From Apostichopus japonicus (lineage: Eukaryota; Echinodermata; Holothuroidea; Aspidochirotida; Stichopodidae), in contig NC_092567.1 of assembly GCF_037975245.1 (NCBI RefSeq), positions 6,508,714 through 6,572,713 of the forward strand: DNA of 64,000 nt, given 5' to 3'. A program made the position numbers and the translations under genes. Shown piece by piece: positions 12,265-23,863 of this stretch (positions are counted from its first letter, which is position 1; every line of letters starts with the position of its first letter). The notes beneath the pieces are model-generated. The model had not been told where the DNA came from and made no database searches. It saw only the letters and a program-made list of their open reading frames with translations.

Positions 12265-13430
12265 CTCAATATGTCTAAACCAATTCCAAACACATCTACA
12301 ACGAAAAGCTTCGGGTAATTTTGAATGGGTATATCTTCGTTCCAACGAATGGAAGCAGACACTTTGGTTTCCTGGAAGTAAAGGTTTCTATCGTGATGAC
12401 GTAACTTTTCCGACCAATCATGAGCGCCTATTTAGACGCAATTGCAAACCTGTTTGGGAAAAACAAAATTCGCATCCCGGGGGGATAGGGGAATATATCC
12501 CCCACTTTTTGGTCAAGGGGGTATGGTCTACACAATCACCTCCCCCCCCCCCAATTTCCAGTCAGATATAAAAAAAAAATAAGTTCAAATTAAAATAAAA
12601 TAAATTAAAGTTAAGTTAAAATTAGGTTAGGTCAAAATACTGAGGTTTCAACCTCAGTATTTTTGCAAGCTGTTCTCACTCCAGGGTTTCATACACTGCA
12701 AACAAACAACAACAAAATATAACAAATATAGGCCTATGATATAACGAGTCGGGGCGTCAGAACATGTTGAGGATGAAGGGATATGCCTAGCCTACTTGAA
12801 GAGCTTGCATCGTGTTGACGTCTAAATGCCTCTTCAAACACTTACATATATCTGTTGCGTTTAAAATGTGAACGCTAGCGTTCACAATTTGAGCGCTGTA
12901 GCGTAAAGCATTTGAACAGTAGGCGTTCAGGATTTGAACACTATACAGTACACATCAGGCGCTCAAAAATTAGGTGTTTCTAAAAAGGGCATTATATGTC
13001 AAAAAGTATTCCACTTAACCACTTAACTTTTTCTTTATTGTAATAAGGCTTTGACGCCCAGGTGCGTTCTATATCGGACGATTATCGGTTACATTTTGCT
13101 GTTTGTAGTGTATATATAAGAATGCAAGCCGACGACCACTGATAGCCATTAGCCACCAGGAAGGAATTGTTACAGAGAACCGTCTATATTGACCACAACA
13201 CCGACTATGGACGGTGAGGCACTTGAGTAATGAACATGTATGAACTATGGATGGGGTGATGGACAAAGGTTATAGAGATACAGAAGGTGAATACGGGAGC
13301 ATGGCAGACAGAATAAATGAAAGAGGATGCACAATTCATTATGATTATTGTACCATCTCAACTCATCTGACATGTATTACTTTTTTTCCTAGATTGAATA
13401 TTTTCTCAATAATTGAGGAATTGCATACAT
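12265..13430. other. Mixed repeat remnants and low-information sequence
   Basis: 12390-12500 is an inverted match to 9190-9290. 12570-12620 is a repeated AAATTAAA-rich stretch. 12868-12885 is a perfect 18-bp palindrome, GTGAACGCTAGCGTTCAC, followed by looser GCGTTCA/TTTGAAC words to about 12970. No credible gene was seen. Confidence 0.5.
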
Positions 13431-13469
13431 GAAATTTATATTTCAAAGCTGAACTCATGCAGCCTAAAA

Positions 13470-13640
13470 CACTACGGGGGCCGTTTCCGGCCATCTGGGG
13501 AGTTTGTAAAGCCTAAAATTTTCTTGTACGCTCCGCGCCAACTGATGGTGGCGCTCCACTTAGATAGTCTACTAATACCACCCCCCTACTCTTCGGAACA
13601 TATGTGCGCCACTGATGGAACCATACTAATGTAGTGAGAT
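13470..13640 (-). mobile_element. Fragment carrying the GCGCCA hairpin module
   Basis: The minus orientation reads the module in the usual order: hairpin core at 13535-13554, then AAGAAAATTTT, then a CCAGATGGCCGGAAACGGC-like block. A poly-C stretch and a TGCGCCACTGATGG end follow on the plus strand near 13602-13616. Matching termini were not identified. Confidence 0.6.
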
Positions 13641-13970
13641 GGGAGATGTCACTGACAGCGAGAGGTTTATGTTACCAACACACTGTTACAAAAACTTATT
13701 CATACAGTAGAATACCGGCAGCCAGGATGCCTGCGTTAAGTCGCAATTTAACAGAAGTTCGTGAAAAACGGTGCGCCGTTTTTAAACGAATACATTAGAA
13801 CCGTGAATCAAAAAGTAAGAGTTAAATTCTGTAAAGGAATATCTTCTCTCCTGTTAACGATTCCTACTGTTATCAAAGTTTGTCGATTCTTTTACTTCTA
13901 TTGCAATTAATTTTTCAGTGGCCAACCCATTTAGTGTAAATTAATACCGACACGCTTCAATGAGTGTACT

Positions 13971-14122
13971 TTTTAAAGAAAAGTCACCAAGGAAAGAACC
14001 TGGGCCCGAAAACCAAACTACCGAACGACTGATCCGCTCTCCACCCCAGTTCCCTTACATCGACACTGTGACTGTGTGATCTTCGTCGGTGTGTATCACC
14101 ATTCCCTCAAAAGGGAACACCT
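13971..14122 (-). repeat. SINE-like repeat, 5'-truncated copy of the 23880-24073 element
   Basis: It shares ACCAAACTACCGAACGACTG, ATCCGCTCTC, GACTGTGACTGTGTGATC and the AGGGAACA end with 23880-24073 in the same orientation. The U2-snRNA-like head present in the other copy is absent here: homology stops just after GGGAACA. No clear target-site duplication was found. Confidence 0.75.
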
Positions 14123-14664
14123 ATTTATTATACGTTCAGTCTTAGTTTTAGTAAATGCTTCAGAGCTAAGTCAACTTTATATACCGACTGTGTATTTGAG
14201 AAAATAGTGAGCTATGTGACGTTAATTTTAGCCCAAACAACAACAGTTTTTAGCCAGTAAACAAATGCTTTGATATAAAATGAAGTAACTCTACCAACTT
14301 TTAAATTAATTAGAAACATGATGCGCATAATTCAACACAGAAATCCCCAAACGAGAATATAACCCGCATAGTTTTGGTAGCACTTTTTTATTAATATGCA
14401 AATTGAACAGTGTCCGATGTTTGTTTGTTGATACAGAACGGTGATAACTTGTAATTGTGCATTCATGCAAAGGTGTTATAATACCCACTATTAAAGACAA
14501 ATTATTCATTATTGGCGTCATGCAGTTTATAGTGCATTCAACTGTTATTCTATATACAACCAATGCTGAGTGTTAATTTACAATATAAAGGCACTGTTGT
14601 ATGTCCATAACATCTTATTTTCAAAATGTCACTATTAATTTACAGGGTCTGTTTTGTCTTTGAG

Positions 14665-15252
14665 AGAGCTCCCTGCTATAATTAGGCAGCTTTTACAGAG
14701 AGAGAGGGAGCTCCCTGGTGTTGTTAGGGAGCGGTCACAGACATACTGTAGCTCCCTAATATTAATAGGAGCTGTCACAAAGACGGTTGCTTGGTATAAT
14801 TAGGGAGCTGTCACAGGGAGGTCCTTGGTATAATTAGGCAGCTTTTACAGAAAGAGTTCCCTGGTATTATTTGAGAGCTGTCACAAACAGAGCTCCCTAG
14901 AATTAATATGAGCTGCAAAAAAGACGGTTGCCTGATATAATTAGGAAGCTGTCACAGAGAGGTCCAGGGTATAATTAGGCAGCTGGTGCAGAGAGTAATC
15001 CCTGGTATTTTTAGGGAGCTGTAACAAACAGAGCTCCCTGGTATTAATATGAGCTGTCAAAAGACGGTTCCCTGGTATAATAAGGGAGCTGTTACAGAGA
15101 TAACTCCCTGGTATTATCAGGGAGCTGTCATAAACAGAGCTTCCTGATATTAATATTAGCTGTCACAAAAAAAAGGATTCCCTTGTATAATTAGGGAGCT
15201 GTCAGAACGGGTGCACCCTGGTATAATTAGGGAGTTGTCACGGAGAGAGGTC
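14665..15252. repeat. Minisatellite of hairpin units (AGCTCCCT...AGGGAGCT), copy 1
   Basis: Around ten units of roughly 50-60 bp alternate AGCTCCCTGGTATAATTA with AGGGAGCTGTCACAGA. Each unit is an inverted repeat (AGCTCCCT pairs with AGGGAGCT), so every unit can form a stem-loop. The sister array is at 30415-30912. Confidence 0.9.
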
Positions 15253-15640
15253 ATTGGTGTTACACTAAGCCCCCCCCCCCCCCCGTCATTACCAATGTTT
15301 CGTTTTTGTTGCGTAGAAGTATAGAAGACGCGAATATAGCATTGTACTGGATCAAAGTATAATTAATAGATAACAATATCAGCTGATCAGTGATATGGTA
15401 AACTGTTTGTTTGTTATGTAAATATCGAGTGATGGTTTCTGGAAGGCTAAATAAATACTATGAATTGTGTAACATTAGTGACATTTAGTGCGCGATGATT
15501 GATGTGATGTTTGAGTTTTACATCAATATTCTCATTTGTATCACCGTTACAAGGGAAATATGAAAATAATTTTACCCATTCCCCTACCCCACGAACATAA
15601 CATATCGTTTTGTATCGACTCAAGTGTACTTTACCATTGC
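15253..15640 (+). repeat. Block flanking the hairpin minisatellite, copy 1 (empty site of the hAT element)
   Basis: It is colinear with 30913-31099 plus 33373-33440: shared words include GGATCAAAGTATAA, AAACTGTTTGTT, TTATGTAAATATCG, ATCACCGTTACAAG and GACTCAAGTGT. In this copy ACAAGGGAAATATG is uninterrupted, whereas in the other copy a 2.27-kb hAT element sits at ACAAGTAAA. A poly-C tract of about 14 is present at 15271. A 35-codon open segment after TTGCAG at 15643 could be an exon but has no supporting domain. Confidence 0.8.
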
Positions 15641-16194
15641 AGGTACAAAAGAAATGCATACAGTTTATTAGTCAAACAGGCTGCATTTGCAGAGACCAAA
15701 TCTTGGAATATCACTCAAAGTGCTTGTCTGGTTTTAACATTCTTGGTGTAATTGTTGTGGACAATTGTGACATATTAGGTTAAATTGATATTTTTTTCAT
15801 GTAAAGGTGGAGGATGGTAACACCGGATTGTAAGAAATAGCTGGAGGGAGGTCCATTATACCATTGTAATCAAAACAGAGTGATTATCTATATATAGGCA
15901 GAGTGGCATTGGAGATTGGGTGGGGTTGCCCAAAGACCCCTGGTTAACAAATATCTTCCCTCTTTTAAGATAATTGCAATTTGAAATGTATGAAGAATGA
16001 GACATTACATTACCATTATATCTAAGATATAATGTGATTGTACGTCATAACACATGATACTAAATGCATACAATAGCATGCTGACTTTACTATATTATTA
16101 TTATCATTATTTTTATTTTTGTGAAGTGCACATAAGTTTTGAAATTAGACTCGACCTTTCATATTAGGAACAAAGTTTAAGACGAAGCATTTAA
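15641..16194. other. Intronic sequence with short homology to 33957-33990
   Basis: GAGGATGGTAACACCGGATTGT (two bases of which vary) near 15811 recurs at 33961, continuing the duplicated block at low similarity. Nothing else was recognised. Confidence 0.4.
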
Positions 16195-16380
16195 ACAAAA
16201 TAGGGAAACTCTACTACCTTTATCTACAGAGTCATGTAAACTTCGTTATTAACCATGAACAAATTAAAATTCAACCATGGCAGTACCATATATTTAGAAT
16301 ACCAACAAAACAACAAAATCCCTTTGGAAATCGAATGGTAGAGGCCCATTACACCCTAGTAATCCTAGTACCTAGACAGG
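16195..16380 (+). repeat. Duplicated block B, copy 1
   Basis: It matches 29440-29625 in the same orientation (shared CAGTACCATATAT, AAATCGAATG, ATTACACCCTAG and CTACAGAGT/CTGCAGAGT). In this copy block B lies after the hairpin minisatellite block. In the other region it lies before it, so the duplicated blocks have been re-ordered. Confidence 0.75.
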
Positions 16381-16424
16381 GGAGGAGACGGTGATATTTA
16401 CAATGTACAACCGTTATAGTTATT

Positions 16425-16440
16425 GTAGTGCGCATGCGCG
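16425..16440. promoter_or_regulatory. NRF1-like palindromic site
   Basis: GTGCGCATGCGCGC fits the NRF1 consensus YGCGCAYGCGCR and is the most CpG-dense short motif in this otherwise AT-rich stretch. No confirmed gene start follows, so its role is unknown. Confidence 0.25.
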
Positions 16441-17636
16441 CTTCAATATTGGGAAAACTAGCCCGCTCCATCATCCACATGGCTGGCTGGTGAATGCCAG
16501 CTGAGCATACCCTCTTCATAGCAATCTCAAATTCACAAGTTGGTTACGCAGGAACAAAATCCAGACCCAGCTTTGCAGAGAACTGTTGTGGCAAACAGTT
16601 AGTTCTGCACACGTAAATATAATAGATCACCTTGAGTAGAAGACTTCTTCAACTCAATACGTAAAATTCTCTACTTTGGTTTGTTATTCTCGAATTGAAC
16701 ATGACAGGTAACATTTGAACGCATTTGAGTTAAAAACATCCTGCAAAAATTGAAGCAACAAATGTTAATAGTATTTATCCGCAGCGACTAAGTAGGCCTA
16801 CGTGTTATTTGGTGATCTCGGGCACGAACAGCTAGCCGGTAATGGCATGGCATTATATACTACACAGTCAAAGTTAGTTGCCAGAGCTAGCTGCTCCGTT
16901 CGTATATATATATGGCGTATATAACGTGATTTGGAAGATGAACCAGGGCCAGGAAATCGACCAAGCAGTTTTTAGTACACCGAAGGGTGTTACATTTGTT
17001 CAATGATAGACTAGCTCTACATTGTATTCTTTACATATTTCGTGCATTAGGCCTCCGGTGTAATCACCGTATGTTTGTAAAATTTCGCTAACTAGGCGAG
17101 GATCATAGAATTTGAAGTAGGGAGAACGACGTCATGCGATATATACTGAAACCACTCATCGCACTAGTGGCGCTTTGCTTGTACGAGAAGACAATAACGT
17201 AGCGTAATACAAACACTACGTCTTTGACATAACTAAAGTGATGAAGTTGTCATAAATCACTCGAAATGGTGATATAGTGTGCCGCATTTGGGTGCCAAAA
17301 TGTGGCAGTGGTCTATAGTTTCATAGGTAATTCTTAGGAAGCGATATTGTAAGTAATTACATAGGAATATAATTACTTTACTAGTGACGTCTGTTCAGCT
17401 AATGTTGTTATTCACTGGACCCTGGATATAGTTAGCCTATAGGCCCCTAGACCAGCTTCGGCTGTCCTTTCGTATGCGATATGACTAAAGCTCAATGACA
17501 ACAATTATCACCACCTCATTTTACTTAAAACTGTATCGCTAACGATATATCCACATGCCAGAATAACATGCGGCTTTGATAGACCCAATGAGGCTTCTTC
17601 GCGAGTTCCTGCTTGCAGGAGGATCTAAACTACATA
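16441..17636. other. Intronic sequence, nothing recognised
   Basis: Unique-looking AT-rich DNA. No long frame, repeat partner or splice-bounded exon could be supported. Confidence 0.5.
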
Positions 17637-17668
17637 CATACATACATTCATACATACATACATACATG
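17637..17668. repeat. CATA tetranucleotide microsatellite
   Basis: About eight units of CATA/ACAT with one TTCA interruption. Confidence 0.9.
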
Positions 17669-18714
17669 GGATGACGGTTATGATGTCCTGGGCTTATCAC
17701 TAACAATGTAATACTAGGAAAATAAGCTACTACCCACTTTGCAACATTAAACTGCAAACTGCATGCATAGACTAATATGGAAGTATTACACAAACGTAGG
17801 TGTGTGTGGGAAAGGGGTGAAGAGGAGGGAGGCACGCTTTTTCACGGCATTTTTCAGAGACAACTCTGTCACTATTTAAGTGGATCACTAAAATAATACA
17901 AGCAAGACAAATGTTTGCCATATACCTCTCAGCTACCGGAAATGACACTTTCCAGACAATAAAAGTTGCACAAGCACTCCACTTGCTCGAGTCATTAGAG
18001 GAAAGAAAAATCAGTTTTCAAAGTTGGTTCTTAAGCTGCAGGAGTAAAGCACTTACCACTCTTGTCGCCATAACATGTCTCTGTTGTGCAAAGTACACCT
18101 ACTCTAACGAAAAACGGGTAAAATCAAATTCAGTTTCAAAGTTGAATGCACAATGTATATGTGAAGACTTACAAATGATCTGGCTTTTTTGGCGTACACT
18201 ACAAAGCACCCTAACTATTTTTTCAAGGCTTCACTGCTTAAACAAACTGTGTCAGCATTCTTCCTAGTTCAATTTCTATGACGAGAATACAGCAACATTA
18301 ACATGTTGTTCAAGTTGACCAATCAGTGAGTCGTTCTTTAACAACTGTTAATGAGCTTAGTAGTCCGGTTAATTTGTGATGGTTAAGTCCTTATTTCTTA
18401 GCTTATATTTCAGGCGCTTGCTAGCTAGAGTACTGTTAAGAAATATAGCCAACCTTTGGTCTACGTTAAAGGAACAAACGCCAAACTGGCCTATTTGTGA
18501 CCGAAATAACTTCAAAAGGGTTGCAGTAACAAAGACCCCTCCATTGAATATCAACAAACTTCTAAATTTCACCTTCACCGCGCACTACAATGACACATAT
18601 TTGTAAACAGTTGTTCTAGTTATTTGTAGATTTTATGACACTTGCAGACTGGGTGTAACATTTACCTTCCATACTTGAGATCCGTGTATGTGGCTTTTGC
18701 TCCTTTGGTGTATC

Positions 18715-18925
18715 AAGGGTGACCGGACAACTCCCCCCTGGACAATTACCCCCCGGACAATTCCCACCTAGATAATTACCACCCGGACAGTTCCCACCCC
18801 AGAACCCCCCCCCCCCCAACAATTCCCATCCAGGTCGACTCCCCACCGGACAATTACCCCCAGGACAATTTCTCCCAGGAGAATTTCCCCGGACAATTGC
18901 CCACAGATAATTGTCAATCGGGAGC
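18715..18925 (+). repeat. Minisatellite of CCCCCGGACAATT units, copy 1
   Basis: About twelve degenerate 14-18-bp units of the form CCCGGACAATTACC, including a poly-C tract near 18806. It is the reverse complement of the array at 21310-21505, so the two form inverted arms about 2.4 kb apart. The Gly-Asn-Cys-Pro-Gly-rich minus-strand frame across it is a repeat artefact. Confidence 0.9.
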
Positions 18926-19400
18926 ACCCAATTGGGACGATTTTATAACGGTAGTTACTAATAAAAACTGTGCGTGTGTACTATATTATTTTATAGTAGC
19001 ATAACCAATACAGACCCAACTGACCTGAGAAAAAAATAATCGCGAAGTTGAAGATACGAACAACGAGTATCTTTGTGCGAGATTCTCGTGCATTAGTGAT
19101 ATATTTTTTATTTCCGTTTTCTGTGTGATAACCATGTCTGCCCCGCTTAATTTTTCTACATAAAGGTGTGAGATATTGGTTTATTGCTCTACTTGCATAG
19201 AATGTAATAATTTTGCAATGTAGTAAAACATACGAACACCGTTGAATTGAAAAGCTAAAATAGCAAAACGACTGTATTTTAGGAGACAAAGTACCAAAAC
19301 ACTTTTTTTGTTTCTCGTGCATTGTGTATAACATAGCTACACTGACACAATGGTAATATTTTGGGCGTCAATTTAGTAAATTTGTGGAAAAATAGATTTG
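18926..19400. other. AT-rich intronic sequence
   Basis: A 117-codon minus-strand open frame (18981-19334) spans most of it but has no recognisable domain, and its composition is that of AT-rich chance frames. Nothing else was seen. Confidence 0.4.
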
Positions 19401-19509
19401 GCGCACTTCGCGCGCACTAGCTGCATTGATACTGTGAGAATTATTTACTCCTACCACATGCATGTTAGCTAGATAACCTGAACATTTTCTGCGCACTTCG
19501 CGCGCACTA
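19401..19509 (+). repeat. Pair of GCGCACTTCGCGCGCACTA repeats
   Basis: The same 19-bp GC-rich word occurs at about 19401 and 19490, with the Cs and Gs forming a short TTCGCGCG-type palindrome. The pair sits at the left edge of the next repeat. Confidence 0.6.
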
Positions 19510-19552
19510 TAACTGCATGTGTTTCCAGGTAGAATTTTCTACGACTCTTTTT

Positions 19553-20235
19553 TTATTCCTTGCCGGAGGCAAAAGGAATATATGCAGTCACGCATGTGTG
19601 TGCGTGTGTCTGTCGGTGTGTCAGTGACGCCGGCCTGAAATCACGATAACTGATGCAAGAGCCGATAAGTCTCATATTTAGTGGGTAGGTTACCCAAAGT
19701 GAGTAGATGGTCCCTATCGTTTTTGGTGCCAATCATTAATATTCATAAGTAGACGGACTCTGTATCAAGGTTTGATCATTCCCATATTTGGGTGGTGGAC
19801 TACCCATAGTGAGTAGGTGGTCCCTATGGTGCTAATCTCATTAATATTCATGTCTGGGCGGGGCTTCGATTAATTTCTTTAAATGCTAATATCTCGGCAA
19901 CCGTCTGTCTGATTTTGTTCAAACTTATCTTGGTGGCAGTGGTGGGAGCTGGGTTACATGTGTAGGTTAGAACCCTACTGCATCTCATTGCATTAACATT
20001 AATGAGGGGCGTGGCCAAATGTAACTTCGCTGAAAATGTGCTCAGAACCACTTTTTGCTTCCTTGCCAGAGGCAAAAGGACGATGGGCAGCCATGCATGT
20101 TGTGCGTTTGTGTCTGTGACGCCTATTGTAACCACTCTGAGTGGATGACGCAAGTTCAGATCGTTCTCATACTTTGGTGGTCGATTATTCATAGTGAGTA
20201 GATGATTCTTTTTGCTGTGAGGGGAGGTTTCCAAC
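19553..20235 (+). repeat. Two diverged copies of a CCTTGCC(G/A)GAGGCAAAAGGA repeat
   Basis: Copy 1 starts near 19558 and copy 2 near 20059. Each opens with a hairpin (CCTTGCC-GGAGG-CAAAAGG), then a CATGCATG/CACGCATG word and a TGTG(C/T)-rich run, then GTGACGCC, then an AGTGAGTAGATG segment. Short inner sub-repeats (GTGGTCGATTA/GGTGGACTACC plus CATAGTGAGTAG) also recur. Typical interspersed repeat structure; no open frame of value. Confidence 0.65.
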
Positions 20236-20239
20236 ATGT

Positions 20240-20730
20240 GATGACATGTAGTGATCGCCGTCCTGGGGGAGGGGTGTAAGTTGAGGGAGTGTCCCGCTCC
20301 CCTTTTAGAGACATATTAATAAGGAGGTGTGCTTACATGCAAACTGGTGCAATATTTTTTGTAGTAAATTAAATTCATTATTTAGCCAAGATTTGCGAGC
20401 AGGGCCCCACCCCCTCTCTCTGCATGAACATACCCCTGATGGTGCATTCAACAGTAGCATACTTCCGTAAGTCATGGGCGTGAAAAATACTGATGGTGTT
20501 TGTTTATTCAATAGTATCATGTAGTCTATAATACTGTTTATTATCTTTTTGATATCTGTTAAACATGTTATTTGAAAGTATTGCCTAGCAAAGAACCAGT
20601 GGCATAGTTAGGGGACGCAATGGTATAGGGGCGCCCAAATTTGGTTGGGGCCAAAATGTACTAAACACTTTGACAGGGGGCGCCAACAGCGAAGTTTGCC
20701 CCTCCCTGCGCGATCGCCAATAATGCTCAA
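20240..20730. mobile_element. hAT-like element fragments
   Basis: GATCGCCGTCCTGGGGGAGG near 20253 is shared with the elements near 40646 and (less closely) 34572. CAGTGGCATAGTTAGGGG near 20600 is a typical hAT-type terminus, followed by GGGGCGCC words. Partner ends and duplications were not found. Confidence 0.45.
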
Positions 20731-21309
20731 TACACTACTGCAAAGAATTGAAGTTAAACTACTACTTCGCGTTCTCAAAGTTAATCACTAAGGTGCGCAA
20801 ACAACTACCATACTACAGTATATTAAAGCGGTAATGACAGATGACATAATCGAGCGTAGCTCGATATTTCTTCAAATGCGTATTTGACCATTGATCAAAC
20901 TAAATAGAAAATGATATCGTTACTACTCAAAGCAACTCATTTCGTTCATTCCGCCTCCATTTTTAGTTTTGATAACGTCACATTGAGTCATGTCTAGGTT
21001 ATGACGTTATAGGTACGTCAATGTGTATTTTCAATAAGCTACTTTGATTGTTTGGGTTCATGTTTCTATCCTCCTATAATATATGTTGAGGGTATAAAAC
21101 CAATCGTTAATGAGCTGTTACAGAGCCTCGAAATTATCGTTGGCGTCCATTTTGAATTTATGTTAATTGGATATCATATTCAGTGGAGACACAACAATAA
21201 TATGTAAAAATGAAATCTCCTGTTGCAGTTATTTATAGGTTCACCCCAATTTTTCATAGACTAATAGCCTTTAACCCCGCCTACATCGGCTGTCAATCAA
21301 TCGTCGAAA
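20731..21309. other. Intronic sequence, nothing recognised
   Basis: AT-rich sequence with a short GAGCGTAGCTCG palindrome near 20852. No gene seen. Confidence 0.5.
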
Positions 21310-21505
21310 TTTCCGAGGAGGGGGATTGTCCGGGGAAAATTTCCGGGGGGGGGGCAATTGTCGGGCTTGGGAATTGTCTGGGGGTAAATTATCAGGGTTG
21401 GGAATTGTCCGGGTGGGAATTGTTCGAAGGGGAATCCTCCGAGGGGAATCGTCCGAGGGGAATCGTACGGGGGGAATCGTCCGGGGGGGAAGTTGTCCGG
21501 GAACC
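21310..21505 (-). repeat. Minisatellite of GGGGAATTGTCCG units, inverted copy 2
   Basis: About twelve degenerate units (GGGAATTGTCCGGGTGG, GGGGAATCGTCCGAG) are complementary to 18715-18925. The open frames on both strands are repeat artefacts. Confidence 0.9.
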
Positions 21506-22554
21506 GTATCACGTATGTATCATATGCCGTTTAGATTACCAGAATGAAACTAAACGGTGTTGTTAGCTCCAGAATATTATTTTGTTATCTGTTATAGAAA
21601 AGGCCAATTTATTAGGGACAATATATTTGTACCTTGATTGCCCTTGATTGCCATAAAAAAGTTTATCGGGACTCATCTAATATATTTCCTTATTTTCCCA
21701 GTGGGAACAAAATTACATCTTCGTTATCCATCTTTTGTAAACCAGATGATTTAATACGTAATGGAACTGAAACATCTTATCTTCAATCTAAAAAAGATAT
21801 CTAGTCATATATCGTAATAATGATAATATCAACTAACTACGATACCACGGGGCAAACTTCTTATAAACTTAATATTTAAAATAAACTAAAACTGTTAGTA
21901 ACTGCTTATCTACTAGAGGCCAACTTAATTTTACACGATCTTTATATTTGTTTGTTGTGTAAACAGTGACTGTCAATCAACGGTAGTAAAGTACGTTATA
22001 AATTTAGTTTGTAGTACAGGCTAAATAAATAGCCGATAACAATAGGCAAGTACGTTCCTGATTACAAAAGGAAGGTTAGATGTAAAAATAAATGTTAATA
22101 TTAATATAGTAAGTTTATGTTAACGAAAGATAGATACGAGAATAAGTATATTCATATTAAGAAGCAAAAACAAACAAATTTAAAGAACAGAAAGTCCTGT
22201 TATTTGGAAAGTCCTCTTTTCCCATGTTCTGATATGTAACAAGTGACATACGTTTCGTTTTCTTTATGGAAGTCACTAGTTTATACGACTGAAAAACATA
22301 TTTCTTTAATAATTTATCATCAAGTTACTATGGATGACACGTTATTGATCTAAATGTTACTGTAAGCTGAACTTTGAGCTGATTCCATAACAACTCCCTG
22401 GTTTATCACAGGGTCTTCACCAAGCCAATTTTTGTCAAGTCAAGTTACACGTGTTTCGCTCAAGTCAAGCGTAAGTGTAGCGGGTCCTGTAAAAAACGTG
22501 TTTCAGTGAGCTCTTGTTACAATGCTATGGAGTCAACTCTTTTCTACAAGAGAA
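21506..22554. other. AT-rich intronic sequence
   Basis: No frame or repeat of note. CCATAACAACTCCCTG near 22385 is identical to one half of the perfect palindrome at 48824-48855. Confidence 0.5.
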
Positions 22555-22885
22555 GTCATGTACACTGGGCAGCATCTGAACTAATTTTGTGCCATAATTG
22601 AGGGCAGGGAAGAAGCAGAGGGGTAGCTAGGCGAGGGGATAGGTCCTAAAATAATTGTCTGCCACCCCCAGTCATATACACTGGCCAGCAACTGAACTTC
22701 AGTGCAAAACAGGTATACCTTTATTCTCTCTCTCAATACGTAAATATGACGTTAATACAACATCATAAGATTGACTTATTCTGTACAGAGAATAATCTTG
22801 GATCATAAGGGAGGGCAGGGTAGGAGCAGAAGGGTAGCTACAGGAGGGGAGTAGGCCCTCAAATATATGTCTGCCACCCCGGCTC
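22555..22885 (+). repeat. Local tandem duplication, about 205-bp period
   Basis: GAGGGCAGGG(A/T)A followed by AGCAGA-GGGTAGCTA, a GAGGGGA block and TGTCTGCCACCCC occurs at about 22600-22673 and again at 22810-22878. The second copy ends about 40 bp before the start codon of the small secreted ORF. Confidence 0.75.
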
Positions 22886-22915
22886 TGAAAGGATCTAAAC
22901 TGGAATGATAGAGGT

Positions 22916-23197
22916 ATGCATTATAGTATGAAACATTCTTGTCTCGGTTTCCTTTTTTCCTGTTTTTTGTTAGTTTTAGCTGTACCAGGTGCAACATCCG
23001 CTCCGATTGCAATTACCAAGTACGCAGTACAATGTCTAAGGGTATTACGGTGGCTGAGAAGGAACAATGATCACATCAAATTATGTAAACAGATGCTTTG
23101 TCGAATATACTCTGCTTACCTCGACTTTAAACTATTATTCCCGAAAAGAAAATCACTTTACATGTTGAAATGTTGTGGTGTTATTTCTGATGTTTGA
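22916..23197 (+). CDS. Candidate small secreted cysteine-containing peptide (93 aa)
   Basis: No family was recognised. The frame starts at ATG 22916 (a second in-frame ATG lies four codons on) and is intronless. Residues 6-29 form a good signal peptide: a Lys-His start, a hydrophobic FLFSCFLLVLAV core, and a small-residue GATSA cleavage region. The mature part is about 64 residues, strongly basic, with five cysteines spaced C-x16-C-x4-C-x24-CC, and contains a dibasic KRK that could be a processing site. The stop is followed within 10 bp by AATAAA (23202-23207), a well-placed polyadenylation signal. It lies in the plus orientation inside the putative NLR intron, so it would be a nested gene. 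It could also be a chance frame; the odd cysteine number leaves the fold open. Confidence 0.42.
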   Translation: MHYSMKHSCLGFLFSCFLLVLAVPGATSAPIAITKYAVQCLRVLRWLRRNNDHIKLCKQMLCRIYSAYLDFKLLFPKRKSLYMLKCCGVISDV

Positions 23198-23199
23198 TT

Positions 23200-23210
23200 T
23201 TTTAATAAAA
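23200..23210 (+). terminator. Polyadenylation signal AATAAA
   Basis: TTAATAAAAC begins just 3-4 bp after the TGA of the 93-aa frame. It would give a very short 3' UTR. Confidence 0.4.
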
Positions 23211-23863
23211 CAATATAGACTTATAGCCTATCGCAAACTTTCGACGCTTTATCGAAATTGTAACGTTTCTCGGGAAGTTTTGACATTTATCTAGAAATGT
23301 CGACACCAAACGTAGACTGAGAATATGAATTTAAGTAAAAATCGATCATTTGATTACCTCGCATTGTTTGGCTAACAAAGGATCCAGCCGAATGACCCAG
23401 TAATGTCTTAAAGTACAATCGCAGATGAGTGGACCTGGTGTCCTCGACACTGAAGAATGTCACAAACTGAATATCTTGATCTAACAAGTGAACTAAGGAA
23501 GATGTGATGATGCACCCCACCCTTTTCTTCCCTCCAGCCTCCCCTTCCGACTCACACACCTCCTTTTGACACTCCAGGTAGTCAGTCATTTGGTACTACG
23601 AGTATCACCTTTAATTGTGTTGTTATGTGCTGTGATGTTAAAGAGCACGTGACATGTCTCTATGCAGTGGGTCACGTTTTTCATCGTATATCGAGTGAAA
23701 TCTAGGTTTACTTTGTACTATGGAAATTGTGTACAATTATCGCATATTGTATGTAAATACTATAACAACATCAAACAAACAGACAAGTCGTTCCAGACCT
23801 AGGGGAGGTGGGGGGGGGGGCTGTGAGTTAACTTTTGAATAACATAGTTTTTTGAGACGTTTG
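23211..23863. other. Intronic sequence, nothing recognised
   Basis: A TTTCTCGGGAAGTTTTGACA-type AT-rich word series near 23235-23310 resembles the tail of repeat R1. The 100-codon minus-strand frame at 23287-23589 has no recognised domain. Confidence 0.4.

Noticed and set aside
14665-15252. CRISPR-like regular repeats
   Set aside because: Units vary and have no unique spacers; the host is a eukaryote and the array is a minisatellite.
17911-18267. 118-codon plus-strand frame starting at an ATG
   Set aside because: Mixed composition but no domain, signal peptide, splice signal or poly-A signal; compatible with chance in a 49-kb intron.
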